Shown: one piece after another, positions 48,392 through 58,381 of the stretch
Layout of the letters: every line of letters begins with the position of its first letter
Position numbering within the stretch: position 1 is the first letter of the stretch
Assembly (NCBI RefSeq): GCF_020539505.1
Contig: NZ_JACDXW010000001.1
Span: forward strand, 434,001-498,000
Direction: 5' to 3'
Length of the DNA: 64,000 bases
Source: Mesopusillimonas faecipullorum
Lineage (GTDB): Bacteria; Pseudomonadota; Gammaproteobacteria; Burkholderiales; Burkholderiaceae_B
Position numbers and translations under genes: made by a program
Notes under the pieces: generated by a model
What the model was told of the DNA's origin: nothing
Database searches by the model: none
The model's input: only the letters and a program-made list of their open reading frames with translations

Positions 48392-50599
48392 TCAGCGTAT
48401 ACGGGAAATGCGAACCTCGGCCCCACGCCGTTTCACCTCAAGGCCTTCGGAAGGCAGTATCTTCAAGCCTTCCAGACCTTTGATGTAACTGGAGCCCTGC
48501 ATCTGCATGACGCGGATTTTATTGCGCATGACTACGGGGCTATGTTCGGGCATTCCGAACATCCAGACCTCTTCGAGCAAACGAGCCGAGTTGAATTCGC
48601 CCGTGTGCTGAGTAGCCGGCCCAAGGCACAGCATATGGCCTTCACGCCCGAATACGGGGATGGTTTCCAGCCCCACTTGCATGGTCAAGATCGTGCCGCC
48701 TTCGTAACGACGGCCCGTGGAAAGATCCCACCAGGCGTCACCCTTGGGCAGATATATGCGCTGCTCATTACCTGCCTGCAATACCGGGGCCACAAGCAAG
48801 GCAGGCCCAAACAGATACTGCGTGTCCCACGCCTGGGCCATGGGGTCGTCAGGAAAGCACATGGCCATGGAACGCTGCACGGGCAAGCCGGTGCGCACGG
48901 CGTCTTCGATAATGCCCAGCACATAAGGCACCAAGCGATAACGCCACTCTAGCCAATGGCGCACCAAAGCCTGGGTTTGCGTATCGAACGCTTGCGGCAG
49001 CAAGGCCGGTATGGCCTGGAAGCTGAAGTTGCCGGAAAATACGCAGGCCGCCAGCCACCGTAAATACAGCTCGGCGCTCATGCCCTCGGTGGGCGCATCA
49101 GCGCTGCCCAGAGTGTGCATCTGCACAGGTACCCCTGCATGGCCAAGCGCCAGAGCGGTACGCAAAGAGTATTCAAAGCCGGCCCAGTCGTTTTGCACGT
49201 CTGGCCCCAACTGCCACGCAAAGCGTTGCACCGCTGGGAACAAATCGGTACTGAGCATGACGCCTTCTTGAGGCGTCTTGTGCCCGGCCACCGCGTCAAA
49301 CAAAGCTTGGCGAGCCAGCGCAGGATAGACCGCGCGCAACACCGCGCCACTTTCGCCGCCGCGGGCCGTCACATCATCGGGAATCGCGAAGGTGGCGTCG
49401 CAGACCGGCGCTCCCAAGCCATCCTCGATCAACTGGTACTGACGTTCGCTCCAGAGTCTATAAGCGTCTTTGTGGGTAAGGTCGAGCAAGGCATACGGTT
49501 GACCACCTGAACGCTCGTCGCCTTCCAGCACGAGAACGTCGCCGTCATCACGACACAACAGCCAACCGCGGTCTTCCCATTCTTCGAACAGGCTGGTTCC
49601 TGTTCGTACCACGGGTGCGCTGGGCGCAGCGACCTGAACCTGCAAGGCAGCGAAGCGATCCAGCATGGCTCGTGCATCGGGTATGCGCTGGGCATCCCAC
49701 TCGAACGCGGGCTTGTCATCTTGAAAGCCGTAGCACGCAGGCGCAGCCAAGCGTACGGCATCGAAAGCATATTCGTTTTTACGCAAGCCGCTGACGACTT
49801 CGTGCAGCTGATCCAGGCTTTGACCGTGGGCTTGATCTACCCACACGCCCATGGGCCATAAAGTGGGCTGACCAGCACGCCCCGTCAGGGCAGTGTACTG
49901 GTTCAGAATTTCGACAGGTTCGCCGGCAAAGATATAGACATCCAGGACGGCGCCGTCTATGTACTGGGTATAAGTGGTGTCGTCATCGTGAGCCAGGTCA
50001 TGGCTGACGTCGGACAATGTATTGACATACAAACCCCATCCGCGCACGCTCCAGATTAAAGGCAGGGCACGGCCATCGTCGCTGCTTAAGTACTCGCCAC
50101 GTCGATCAAGGTCGCCACCGGTTTCACCCAAGCCGTACAAGCCGTCTTCATCGTCTAGCAACCAGTTGACTTGCCAGCCGGGGTTATTTTCTTGGGTGGT
50201 ACAAGCCAACACTGCCTGATCAGCCGACTGCAGCAACACTTGCTCGCCCCGGGTCAAACGCAGAGAAAAGGGTTGACTACGCACCTCTAGGCGGACATCG
50301 CCCTGCTCTAGGCTCCAACCCTCATCACCAGGCAAAGCTTCCGTCTGGAATTCACCCACGGCCTCGTGGCGAGCCAGCAGAAGGTCTGCACGCGCAGCGG
50401 CCCGCCCTGAAGGGGGTTCTCCAGAGAGCGCCTGGTTAGGCCCGCAACGCAAGCGGAACACACCGGGCGCAGACGCCTCTATTCGGATCCCCAGATCATC
50501 CGTCTGGGCGACGGCCAGTCGCACATGGGCAGGCCGATTCTCGACTAAACGGAGGACGTCAAGTTGCAACACGTGGGCAAGATCAGACTTGGGCGGCAC
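48392..50599 (-). CDS. Glycoside hydrolase family 31-like protein
   Basis: A protein of about 735 residues resembling GH31 alpha-glycosidases. The N-terminal galactose-mutarotase-like domain is followed by GLGETGGDLDRRGEYLSSDD and a (beta/alpha)8 barrel. The nucleophile region reads APVCDATFAIPDD where FKTDFGExIP is usual, keeping the Asp and IP; the acid/base Asp is in LGPDVQNDW. The C-terminal part (LFGPALLVAPVLQAGNEQRIYLPKGDAWWDLSTG) is typical. GTG 50599 has AAGGA seven bases upstream; ATG 50698 would add 33 poorly family-like residues. It follows mnmC on the same strand. Sugar specificity unknown. Confidence 0.8.
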   Translation of the reverse strand: MPPKSDLAHVLQLDVLRLVENRPAHVRLAVAQTDDLGIRIEASAPGVFRLRCGPNQALSGEPPSGRAAARADLLLARHEAVGEFQTEALPGDEGWSLEQGDVRLEVRSQPFSLRLTRGEQVLLQSADQAVLACTTQENNPGWQVNWLLDDEDGLYGLGETGGDLDRRGEYLSSDDGRALPLIWSVRGWGLYVNTLSDVSHDLAHDDDTTYTQYIDGAVLDVYIFAGEPVEILNQYTALTGRAGQPTLWPMGVWVDQAHGQSLDQLHEVVSGLRKNEYAFDAVRLAAPACYGFQDDKPAFEWDAQRIPDARAMLDRFAALQVQVAAPSAPVVRTGTSLFEEWEDRGWLLCRDDGDVLVLEGDERSGGQPYALLDLTHKDAYRLWSERQYQLIEDGLGAPVCDATFAIPDDVTARGGESGAVLRAVYPALARQALFDAVAGHKTPQEGVMLSTDLFPAVQRFAWQLGPDVQNDWAGFEYSLRTALALGHAGVPVQMHTLGSADAPTEGMSAELYLRWLAACVFSGNFSFQAIPALLPQAFDTQTQALVRHWLEWRYRLVPYVLGIIEDAVRTGLPVQRSMAMCFPDDPMAQAWDTQYLFGPALLVAPVLQAGNEQRIYLPKGDAWWDLSTGRRYEGGTILTMQVGLETIPVFGREGHMLCLGPATQHTGEFNSARLLEEVWMFGMPEHSPVVMRNKIRVMQMQGSSYIKGLEGLKILPSEGLEVKRRGAEVRISRIR

Positions 50600-50698
50600 A
50601 GCGCAATCCTTGGCAAAAGCTAAACAGCATACAAAAGACGCTATTTTGACGGATTTACGCGACAAAATAAAATCGCGCAACGGTAAATCATAAGCCAC

Positions 50699-52543
50699 TC
50701 AGCGAGGGCGGACTGCCGCAAGCAAATCGCGCTCAAGCAATTGTGGCTCGCCAAGCATGGCGGCGGCGATGACATCGCCTGCCAATGCGGCCCAGGTAAA
50801 ACCCCTGGAACCAAAGGCACATGCCGCCCACAGCCCTTTTGCGGCGGGTATTTCACCTATGACCGGCAGGCGCCCGGCCACAACTGCCCGCAGCCCGGCC
50901 CACCCTGCAAGAGGCTGCCAATAAGGCTGATTGGTATTTACATCAAGAAACAAATTAAGCTTGGATTGTATTTCTGCGTGGCCTTCAGCGCAAACCCCAA
51001 CCCTTGCGGGATCAGGCCAATACGTGCTGCCAGCCGTCAGCCAACCTTGCACGGGCGGCAACCAGTAGCCCTCTGAAGCCGTGATGGCCTGGGCTACCGG
51101 TAAACCTTGGGCTTGCGCGTAATAACTTACCTGCCCGCCCACTGAGCGACCTTGCATTAACTTGGGGTAGGCTTGCGCCCACTCACCCAACAAATTGCGG
51201 GCATGCCCCGCATTGGCCAGCACAAGTTGGTCAAAGACAGCATCTTCTTCCAGGCCCTTCGCATACCACTGCCCCTCTTGCGACGAGATCTCCTGAATGG
51301 TGCTGGGTACGCAACGGATGCGCGGGTGGCTCAGCAACGCCTGCAACAAGGGCTCAGGCCTGACGAGCTGGCCACTGCCAAACCAAAGCCCCGCGTGCCG
51401 CGGTAATTGCCCCAATCGGTCGGCTATCTGCTCCGGAGACTGCCAAGACGCCCACTCCTCAGGCAAAGCTTGGCGCTGCAGGGCCTGCTGCAAGCGCTGG
51501 GCTTGAATCGGGTCTTGAGGCATCACGAATGAGCCGCAGCGCCATGGTCGAGCGTCTTCGTCCAATACTTGCCATCTGTGCAGCGCGCGCAGCACCCCTG
51601 CTCTGACCAAACGCGCACGCGTGTCGTCGTCTTGAGACAGCAAAGGCGTAACGGCAACTGCCTTATGCCCCTGATGGGCCGCGCCTAGCCCCCGCTCGAG
51701 CACAGGATCGGCCACGGTGACGTCTACCCCCCGATTGGCCAAGCTGCGCGCAACACCCGCACCTGCTGGGCCCGCTCCAATCACCAGCACCTTGCGCGCC
51801 GGCGCCATAGGCCCCTGACGGCCCAAGTTTGGGCGTAGCGTCGCCACAGTCATTTCCCGCTTGCCGCACAAACTCGGCGCTTGTGACACGAGAAAGCCCG
51901 CATTGCGCAAGTCGCGCCGCACCGGGCCAGCTGTACACCACGTTGCCGCCGTCGCCCCCGGTCTGGACATACGCACCATTTGGCCGAATACGGTGGGGCT
52001 CCACATTTGAGGATTCAAACGTGGCGAGAAGCCATCGAGGAAGAAGGCATCCACCCTAGCCTGTGCCTGGGTAGCCATGCGTTCGATACGGCCAAAATAC
52101 AGGGTGAGCGTCACCGCCCCCGCATCGAATTCCAGTCTGTGGACGCCGGGCAAGAGCAGCGGCCATGCCTGGCTGAGCTGGTGCGCCAGTGGCTGTATGG
52201 CCTCGGGCAACTGGGCATTGGCTGCCGCCAGATCAGCTTGCGCAAACGGGTGCGCCTCGAAGGCCAGCACATGCAATCGTGCACTACGCTGGGGATCATC
52301 ACGCCAAGCCTGCCACAAGGTCAAAAAATTTCGGCCTAAACCAAACCCTGTTTCGCATATGGTGAAAGCCTGCTGCCCTTGCCACCTTTGGGGCAAGCCG
52401 TTACCTTGCAGAAACACGTGGCGAGCTTGCGCTATCGCCCCCTGGCGAGCATGGTAAACATCGTGATACTGTTCACTGTAGGGCGTGCCGGTAGCGTCAT
52501 ACACTAGGCGAGCAGGTACCAAGGGCTCGTATAGACTACTCAT
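50699..52543 (-). CDS. mnmC: Bifunctional tRNA (mnm5s2U) biosynthesis protein MnmC
   Basis: A 614-residue fusion. Residues about 1-240 are the SAM-dependent methyltransferase part (FTICETGFGLGRNFLTLWQ, DAFFLDGFSPRLNPQMWS); about 247-614 are the FAD-dependent oxidase part starting VLVIGAGPAGAGVARSLANRG. Together they convert cmnm5s2U34 to mnm5s2U34 in tRNA. Both halves are complete, with GPAG in place of the more usual GGGIAG dinucleotide motif. It is divergent from the inositol-phosphatase-like gene. Confidence 0.93.
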   Translation of the reverse strand: MSSLYEPLVPARLVYDATGTPYSEQYHDVYHARQGAIAQARHVFLQGNGLPQRWQGQQAFTICETGFGLGRNFLTLWQAWRDDPQRSARLHVLAFEAHPFAQADLAAANAQLPEAIQPLAHQLSQAWPLLLPGVHRLEFDAGAVTLTLYFGRIERMATQAQARVDAFFLDGFSPRLNPQMWSPTVFGQMVRMSRPGATAATWCTAGPVRRDLRNAGFLVSQAPSLCGKREMTVATLRPNLGRQGPMAPARKVLVIGAGPAGAGVARSLANRGVDVTVADPVLERGLGAAHQGHKAVAVTPLLSQDDDTRARLVRAGVLRALHRWQVLDEDARPWRCGSFVMPQDPIQAQRLQQALQRQALPEEWASWQSPEQIADRLGQLPRHAGLWFGSGQLVRPEPLLQALLSHPRIRCVPSTIQEISSQEGQWYAKGLEEDAVFDQLVLANAGHARNLLGEWAQAYPKLMQGRSVGGQVSYYAQAQGLPVAQAITASEGYWLPPVQGWLTAGSTYWPDPARVGVCAEGHAEIQSKLNLFLDVNTNQPYWQPLAGWAGLRAVVAGRLPVIGEIPAAKGLWAACAFGSRGFTWAALAGDVIAAAMLGEPQLLERDLLAAVRPR

Positions 52544-52641
52544 TTCGGGCTTTCACCTGCCAGCTACGATCGCCCGACATGCCAACACGCATGGCTTGCG
52601 CCATCCACGCCAACCTCTGCCGCCCATAGTCTGCCTTCGTC

Positions 52642-53490
52642 ATGCTCCCTTCACCACTACATCTAAGCGAATACCTGAATTGTGCCATTTCGGCCGCCCG
52701 CGCGGGCGCGGCCATCCTTCAAACCTATGCCCACCAACAACGCGACGCCCTCGTCATAGACGAAAAAGCCCTGAACGATCTGGTCTCGCAAGCCGACCGC
52801 GAGGCCGAGCAAAGCATCGTCGAAGTGTTGCAAGCCGGCACCCCGCAATTCGACATCATTGCCGAAGAAAGCGGCAAGCACCCCGTAGGCGGGCAGGCCA
52901 CTTGGTATATAGACCCGCTCGACGGCACCACCAATTTTCTGCATGGCATTCCGCACTACGCCGTGTCGATAGGCTTGATCGCCCAGCCTGGCTCACAACT
53001 GGCGGGCCAGCCCCCTTTCGCACAAGAGACGCCCGTACTGGCGATTGTCTACGACCCCTGCCGTGAAGAGCTTTTCACCGCTATGTACGGCGTAGGTGCA
53101 TGGCTCAACGAGCATCGCATTCATTGCTCTGCCACGCCATCGCTCTCTAAAGCGGTACTGGCTACCGGTTTTCCCTTTCGCGATTTCTCATTCGCCGACC
53201 AATATCAACCCATGCTCAACGCCGCCATGCGGCGCACGCGCGGCATTCGGCGCATGGGCGCCGCTGCCCTCGACCTTGCATGGGTAGCTTGCGGTCGATT
53301 CGACGGCTACTGGGAAATGGGCTTGGCCCCCTGGGACGTTGCCGCAGGCACACTGCTGGTTCAAGAAGCCGGCGGTGTCGCAGCCGATATGCGTCAACAG
53401 CACTCCTGGCCCATTAAAGGCGAGCTCTACGCTGGCAACCCTCAAGTCGCTGACGAACTGCTGGCTCTCATCACCCCGCATCTGCGTTGA
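52642..53490 (+). CDS. Inositol monophosphatase family protein
   Basis: A 282-residue metal-dependent phosphatase: Glu pair in IIAEESGK (73-80), DPLDGTTNFLHG (91-102) and the second metal motif WDVAAGTLLVQEAGG. The family includes SuhB, histidinol phosphatase HisN-type proteins and CysQ. The insertion between 114 and 128 (AQPGSQLAGQPPFAQ) is unusual for SuhB, so the exact substrate is open. Divergent from mnmC, followed by the M20 peptidase after 76 bases. Confidence 0.88.
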   Translation: MLPSPLHLSEYLNCAISAARAGAAILQTYAHQQRDALVIDEKALNDLVSQADREAEQSIVEVLQAGTPQFDIIAEESGKHPVGGQATWYIDPLDGTTNFLHGIPHYAVSIGLIAQPGSQLAGQPPFAQETPVLAIVYDPCREELFTAMYGVGAWLNEHRIHCSATPSLSKAVLATGFPFRDFSFADQYQPMLNAAMRRTRGIRRMGAAALDLAWVACGRFDGYWEMGLAPWDVAAGTLLVQEAGGVAADMRQQHSWPIKGELYAGNPQVADELLALITPHLR

Positions 53491-53566
53491 CGGGCGCCTA
53501 TGCCGCACAGCCAGCTGATTTGATGATACGCTTGTACTGGATGACCCCGCCGCAAACGAGATAAGC

Positions 53567-54778
53567 ATGCAACTGATTGAGCCCCTTCTGGAATGGACCG
53601 AAGACATCGCTGCCATACGCCGCGACCTACATGCCCACCCCGAGCTGGCTTACGAAGAAAACCGTAGCGCCGAGGTTGTCGCCCAGGCTTTGCAAAGTTG
53701 GGGCGTGGAAGTGCATCGCGGCCTGGGGAAAACCGGGGTAGTCGGCATTATCCATGGGCGCAGCCGCAACGGTAAAGCCGTCGGCCTGCGCGCCGACATG
53801 GACGCCCTGCCCATGCAAGAGGCCAATACTTTTGCTCATGCCAGCAAGCACGAAGGCATTATGCATGCCTGTGGGCACGATGGCCACACAGCCATGCTGC
53901 TATTGGCCGCGCGCCACTTGGCTGCGCATCGCGATTTCGACGGCACCGTCTACGCCATCTTCCAGCCCGCCGAAGAGGGCTTCAAGGGCGCCCAGCAGAT
54001 GATAGACGACGGCCTGTTCCGGCTGTTTCCCATGGATACGGTTTACGGCATGCATAACTGGCCGGGCTTGCCTGTGGGCACTTTTGCCGTCCATGACGGC
54101 GCCGTCATGGCCTCCAGCAACACCTTCGAGATCATCGTTCGCGGCAAAGGCGCACATGCCGCCATGCCTCATCTGGGCGTAGACCCTATTATGGCGGGCG
54201 TGCAACTTGCACAATCACTGCAAACCATAGTTGCTCGCCAAATCGACCCCGTCCAGGCCGTAGTGCTTAGTATCACGCAGTTCCATGCCGGCTCTGCCGA
54301 CAACGTCATCCCCGACGAGGCCCGCTTGCGCGGCACCGTACGCACGCTGTCCGACGCCAACATAGACTTCGTTGAAAGCCGCATGCAAGCGCTGTGCGAA
54401 CAAATCGCTCAGGGCATGCAGTGCACCGTGCAGTTCAGCTTTACCCGCAGCTACCCACCCACAGTCAACGACCCCGCCGAAGCAGCTTTCAGCGCCGAGG
54501 TTCTGCGCGATCTCGTCGGTGACGAGCAAGTGCTGCGAACTCTGCCGCCCTCCATGGGCGCCGAGGACTTCGCCTTCATGCTGCGCGAGAAACCAGGCAG
54601 CTATATCTGGATAGGTAACGGCGACGGCGACCATCGCCTGCCCGGACACGGTATGGGGCCATGCATGCTGCATAACAGTAGCTACGATTTCAACGACGAC
54701 TTGCTTCCCATGGGGGCCAGCTATTGGGTCACGCTGGCCACGCGCAAGCTGGCTCAGCTGGCTGCGCAACCCGGATAA
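53567..54778 (+). CDS. M20D amidohydrolase (hippurate hydrolase-like)
   Basis: A 403-residue zinc amidohydrolase with metal motif HACGHDGHTAML (about 100-111), FQPAEEGFKGAQQMIDDG and the dimerisation domain AHAAMPHLGVDP. The GAEDFAFMLREKPGSYIWIGNGD motif holds the last metal ligand region. Relatives hydrolyse hippurate, N-acetyl amino acids or indole-acetyl conjugates. The length and signature are complete. It may be with the preceding phosphatase but has no clear operon link. Confidence 0.92.
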   Translation: MQLIEPLLEWTEDIAAIRRDLHAHPELAYEENRSAEVVAQALQSWGVEVHRGLGKTGVVGIIHGRSRNGKAVGLRADMDALPMQEANTFAHASKHEGIMHACGHDGHTAMLLLAARHLAAHRDFDGTVYAIFQPAEEGFKGAQQMIDDGLFRLFPMDTVYGMHNWPGLPVGTFAVHDGAVMASSNTFEIIVRGKGAHAAMPHLGVDPIMAGVQLAQSLQTIVARQIDPVQAVVLSITQFHAGSADNVIPDEARLRGTVRTLSDANIDFVESRMQALCEQIAQGMQCTVQFSFTRSYPPTVNDPAEAAFSAEVLRDLVGDEQVLRTLPPSMGAEDFAFMLREKPGSYIWIGNGDGDHRLPGHGMGPCMLHNSSYDFNDDLLPMGASYWVTLATRKLAQLAAQPG

Positions 54779-54962
54779 TTCCCTCGGCGCTACGCCCACC
54801 TGACCACGCTGCAGCATTTTTTCAAGTTTTTACTGCTGCTACGCTCACACTGACGGCCAGCCAGAGCCAATGTCACGCTAAAATGCTGGGGCCGTTTTTG
54901 GCCCTTCTCGGCGGCTCTACGCTGCTTGTCCTTCCCTGCCCTACACGAACCAAGGCCTGCGT

Positions 54963-56441
54963 ATGTCGGATACTCCAGTCCAGCCGGAAGCCCAAGTCAT
55001 CACCATTCCGCGCCGGCTCGATCCGGAGGACGCTCAACTCGCCCTGCAAAAGCTGCAGTCCATCCTGAAACGCCAAGAAGTCGTCGAAGCGCTGGCCCAT
55101 CGTCAATACGAAGAAGACGCCAAATCCACACTGCTGGAAGACATCCTGCAGCGGCAGCACGCCACTGAGATTCAGTCGCTGATCAACGACCTGCATCCTG
55201 CCGATATTGCCTTCATTCTAGAGTCGCTCCCCGAGCGCGAACGCAAACTGGTATGGCAGTTGGTCGATGCACGTTTCGATGCAGACGTGTTGCTGGAAGT
55301 CGAAGACTGGGCTCGAGAGTCGCTGATACGTTCCATGGACCACCAAGACCTGGTGGCCGCCACCGGCACCATGGACACCGACGAGTTGGCCTTTCTGGTG
55401 CCCGATCTTCCTCCCGCTGTCGTAGCCGAGGTACAAAAGGGGCTCACAGAAGCCGAACGCGCACAGCTTATCGAAGCCATGGGCTATCCCGAAGACACGG
55501 TGGGCGCCATCATGGACTTCGAGATGGTAAGGGTGCGCGAGGACGTCACGCTAGAGGTGGTGTTGCGTTACCTGCGCCGCTTGCAAGAACTGCCCGATCA
55601 TACCGACCAGATTTTCGTGGTGGATCGCGAGGACCGCCTGCGCGGCATCCTGGCCTTGGCTACGCTGCTGGTCAGTGACCCTGAAAAACAGGTCTCGGAG
55701 GTAATGACCACCGACTATCTGTCATTGAATCCTCTTGACTCCGACGCGGACGCGGCGGGTGCTTTCGAACGATACGACCTGGTGTCCGCCCCCGTCACAG
55801 ACGACAAAAACCGACTCATAGGCCGCGTCACTATCGCCGAGGTGGTAGACGTCATTCAAGAGGACTCGCAAGAGCAAGCCTTATCGCGAGCTGGTTTGCA
55901 GGAAGAGGACATCTTTGCTCCCACGCTCAGTGCCCTACGCAACCGCGCGCCCTGGTTGCTGGTCAATCTGTGCACCGCTTCCATCGCGGCTTTCGTTGCG
56001 TCGCGCTTCGAAGGCACAGTCAGTCACATCGTCGTACTGGCTTTTCTGATGTCCATCGTCGCGGGCATAGGGGGGAATTCAGGCAACCAAACCATGACCC
56101 TGGTGATACGGGCCCTGGCGGTCGGTCGCGTGAACAGCAGCAATCTCTGGCAGTTGGTCAAGCGTGAACTCTTCATCACCTTGTTGGTAGGCCTGTTTGG
56201 TAGTCTGGTCGCAGCGGCCTATGCTCGTTTTATCTCCGATTCTTGGTCTATTGCTTTTGTCATGATGGCCGCCATGATCGGCAATATGCTCATAGGCGCC
56301 GCCGTAGGCGTCTTGATCCCGCTCATCCGCGACCGCGTTGGCAAAGACCCTGCAATGGGCTCTTCGGTGTTGCTGACCTTTTTTACGGACTCGCTGGGGT
56401 TCTTTATTTTCTTGGGGCTGGCTACGCTTTTTCTGTTGTAA
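54963..56441 (+). CDS. mgtE: Magnesium transporter MgtE
   Basis: A 492-residue Mg2+ channel/transporter: N-domain of helical repeats (DLHPADIAFILESLPERERKLVWQ), CBS pair (PDHTDQIFVVDREDRLRGIL and ERYDLVSAPVTDDKNRLIGRVT) that senses Mg2+, and five C-terminal helices with VAGIGGNSGNQTMTLVIRALAVG, the pore-helix signature. The 184-base gap in front has GC-rich hairpins (GGGCC/GGCCC about 54889-54904) but I recognise no Mg riboswitch. Confidence 0.94.
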   Translation: MSDTPVQPEAQVITIPRRLDPEDAQLALQKLQSILKRQEVVEALAHRQYEEDAKSTLLEDILQRQHATEIQSLINDLHPADIAFILESLPERERKLVWQLVDARFDADVLLEVEDWARESLIRSMDHQDLVAATGTMDTDELAFLVPDLPPAVVAEVQKGLTEAERAQLIEAMGYPEDTVGAIMDFEMVRVREDVTLEVVLRYLRRLQELPDHTDQIFVVDREDRLRGILALATLLVSDPEKQVSEVMTTDYLSLNPLDSDADAAGAFERYDLVSAPVTDDKNRLIGRVTIAEVVDVIQEDSQEQALSRAGLQEEDIFAPTLSALRNRAPWLLVNLCTASIAAFVASRFEGTVSHIVVLAFLMSIVAGIGGNSGNQTMTLVIRALAVGRVNSSNLWQLVKRELFITLLVGLFGSLVAAAYARFISDSWSIAFVMMAAMIGNMLIGAAVGVLIPLIRDRVGKDPAMGSSVLLTFFTDSLGFFIFLGLATLFLL

Positions 56442-56507
56442 CACTTAGCTTTGCTCAATGCGCGACAAGGACTCTTGGCTAGGGGAGGTGGTATATAGGC
56501 GCGCACC

Positions 56508-57467
56508 TTAGTCCTTATTCCCCTTTTTAAGAAGGGCTGCTAGACCACCCTGTTTAGCAACAATCAGGTCAACCAGTGCCATCAAATAATCCGCCACTAA
56601 GGCTTCAACCTCAGACGGAAGCTCCGCACCTTTGACAGGGCGAACGATACTCATGGTCTGCATCAGGACGGGCTCGACGATGCGCTTAACTGCCAATGTC
56701 CCGTTGGCAACCTCGCGTTCCACCGCCCCATAAGGCATGATGGATGCCGCCATGCCTTTCAGGATGATTTCCCGTATGCCCGAGATGGAACGCATTTCGT
56801 AGGCAATGTCGACGACCAGCCCGCGCTCGTTGGCCGCCTGCTCCAGCGTCAGCCTGCCGACGTCGCGCTTGCTGCCGAACGCCATCGTGCACGCCACGGC
56901 CTGCTCCAGCGTAACAACCTCGCCAGGCGGCGCCTGGTCGGCATGAGTGACCAGCAGCAACTCTTCGCTCATGACGGGAATAGCGCGCACGTTTGAGCTT
57001 TCCGCCACGCTATAGGCAAAGGCGACATCCAGTTCACGGCTCTCCACCGCGTCGACCAGAGCGAAGCTGGGATCCTCGCGCAGTGAAAACGAGAAGCCCG
57101 GCAACTGCTGCGAGGCCGAAACAATGGCCTCAGTGCCGACCAGCAGCACCAAGCTGGGCGGTAGCCCCAGCGACAGATAGCGCGTCGCCGCCTGCCCCAG
57201 ACTGGACACATCCAGATAGGTTTGCTCCAGCAGACCCAGTATGGCGCTGATGCGCCCGTACAGCAACTCACCCGCTGGCGTCGGCCCAACACCGCGCGGA
57301 TGGCGCTGCAGCAGAGCAACGTGGAAGGCGGCCTCGAGTTGCCGCATGTTCAGGCTGAGAGCGGGTTGGGCTATGTGGAGTTGCTCAGCCGCCCGCGTGA
57401 TACTGCCCGTTTCTATGATCTTGGAAAAATAGCGCAACTGGCGCAAGGTTATCGCCGCCGTTCTCAT
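56508..57467 (-). CDS. LysR-family regulator (last gene of the ribose-type ABC catabolic operon)
   Basis: A 319-residue LysR protein with helix-turn-helix GSITRAAEQLHIAQPALSLNMRQLE and effector domain; the QLHIAQPALS helix and RHPRGVGPTPAG follow the Nac/Cbl-like or aromatic-pathway branch. ATG 57467 has GAGG just upstream; an upstream in-frame start at 57545 would overlap the aldolase stop. It lies at the end of the operon, not divergent, so it may be co-transcribed with its targets and act by feedback. Convergent with mgtE. Confidence 0.88.
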   Translation of the reverse strand: MRTAAITLRQLRYFSKIIETGSITRAAEQLHIAQPALSLNMRQLEAAFHVALLQRHPRGVGPTPAGELLYGRISAILGLLEQTYLDVSSLGQAATRYLSLGLPPSLVLLVGTEAIVSASQQLPGFSFSLREDPSFALVDAVESRELDVAFAYSVAESSNVRAIPVMSEELLLVTHADQAPPGEVVTLEQAVACTMAFGSKRDVGRLTLEQAANERGLVVDIAYEMRSISGIREIILKGMAASIMPYGAVEREVANGTLAVKRIVEPVLMQTMSIVRPVKGAELPSEVEALVADYLMALVDLIVAKQGGLAALLKKGNKD

Positions 57468-57541
57468 TCTTACCTCGGGAGACACGATACGCCCGTGACA
57501 GATGCGGCGTTCCGGTTCTCCTTCCCGCACTACGGCTGATG

Positions 57542-58354
57542 TCATTGCTCAGTCAGTAGCGCTTGCTGCAACAGGGACAGATGCACAGACTGCGCCGTTC
57601 GTTTCCACAGGTTCCATGCCCTGTCCGACTGCCCTTCGGTCGACAGGGCGGCGGCACGCGTCTCGGCCTCAGATAGGAAAATGATTTCTCCCAGTTGGCT
57701 AGCCTGCGCCTGCGTACGGGCATTGATTTCAGTATATACGGCCCGAAACACTGCGTGCCTAAGGGAATCCCCCACTGCCGTGGAACCATGTCCGCGCATC
57801 AGCACAACCGCATTGGTCCCCAGCGTCCCGGCCAGTGCGGCTCCAAGCGCCTGATCGGTAATCAGCAAATCCGTGCCGTCGCCCGCCACATCCCGTATGT
57901 CGAATATCGGCGGCTGCACGCCGACGAAGGCCGCCATATGGCAGACTGCCCGGAAAGGCGACTGCTTGATGACGCCGAACGGCACCACAGAGGGAGAATG
58001 ACTATGAACCACGGCCATCACCTCGGGGCGTGCCTTGTATATCTCGCCGTGGATGAAGCGTTCGAGATAGACTGAGCGTCCGTCGGCATTCATGGGCCGG
58101 CAGTCCAGGTCGAAGGCGATGATGTCCTGTTCGGTCACCAGACCCGGCGCCATATTGCGCGCCATGAGGAAACAATCCCCGCGTGTCGCGTGGCGCACGC
58201 TGACGTGGCCGAAGGCGTCCACCACTCCCTGGGCATACAGGATATGGTTGGCCGTCACCAGTTCGGTAACCTGCTCCGCAATCAAAAGGTCCGCGCCTAC
58301 CGCGCCGCTATCGGCAACGATCTGCGCAATGTCCCCATGGCTCTTATCACACAT
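57542..58354 (-). CDS. Class II aldolase/adducin family protein
   Basis: A 270-residue protein with the AraD/FucA fold: GVVDAFGHVSVRH, AVVHSHSPSVVPFGV (metal His pair) and RGHGSTAVGDSLRHAV (third metal His region). Relatives include fuculose-1-phosphate and ribulose-5-phosphate enzymes and aromatic decarboxylases such as 3,4-dihydroxyphthalate decarboxylase. With no sugar kinase around, a decarboxylase or aldolase for a non-phosphorylated substrate seems more likely. Follows the deacetylase-like gene by 27 bases. Confidence 0.88.
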   Translation of the reverse strand: MCDKSHGDIAQIVADSGAVGADLLIAEQVTELVTANHILYAQGVVDAFGHVSVRHATRGDCFLMARNMAPGLVTEQDIIAFDLDCRPMNADGRSVYLERFIHGEIYKARPEVMAVVHSHSPSVVPFGVIKQSPFRAVCHMAAFVGVQPPIFDIRDVAGDGTDLLITDQALGAALAGTLGTNAVVLMRGHGSTAVGDSLRHAVFRAVYTEINARTQAQASQLGEIIFLSEAETRAAALSTEGQSDRAWNLWKRTAQSVHLSLLQQALLTEQ

Positions 58355-58381
58355 GACTGCTCCTCTGTTGCACTTGAATTC

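Noticed and set aside
54779-54962. Possible magnesium riboswitch in front of mgtE
   Set aside because: Only simple GC-rich hairpins are visible; no M-box-like conserved elements could be recognised.
56467-56516. Nested inverted repeats AAGGACT/AGTCCTT and AGGTG/CACCT between mgtE and the LysR gene
   Set aside because: Large loop, no T run in the right place and overlap with the LysR stop region; too weak to call a terminator.
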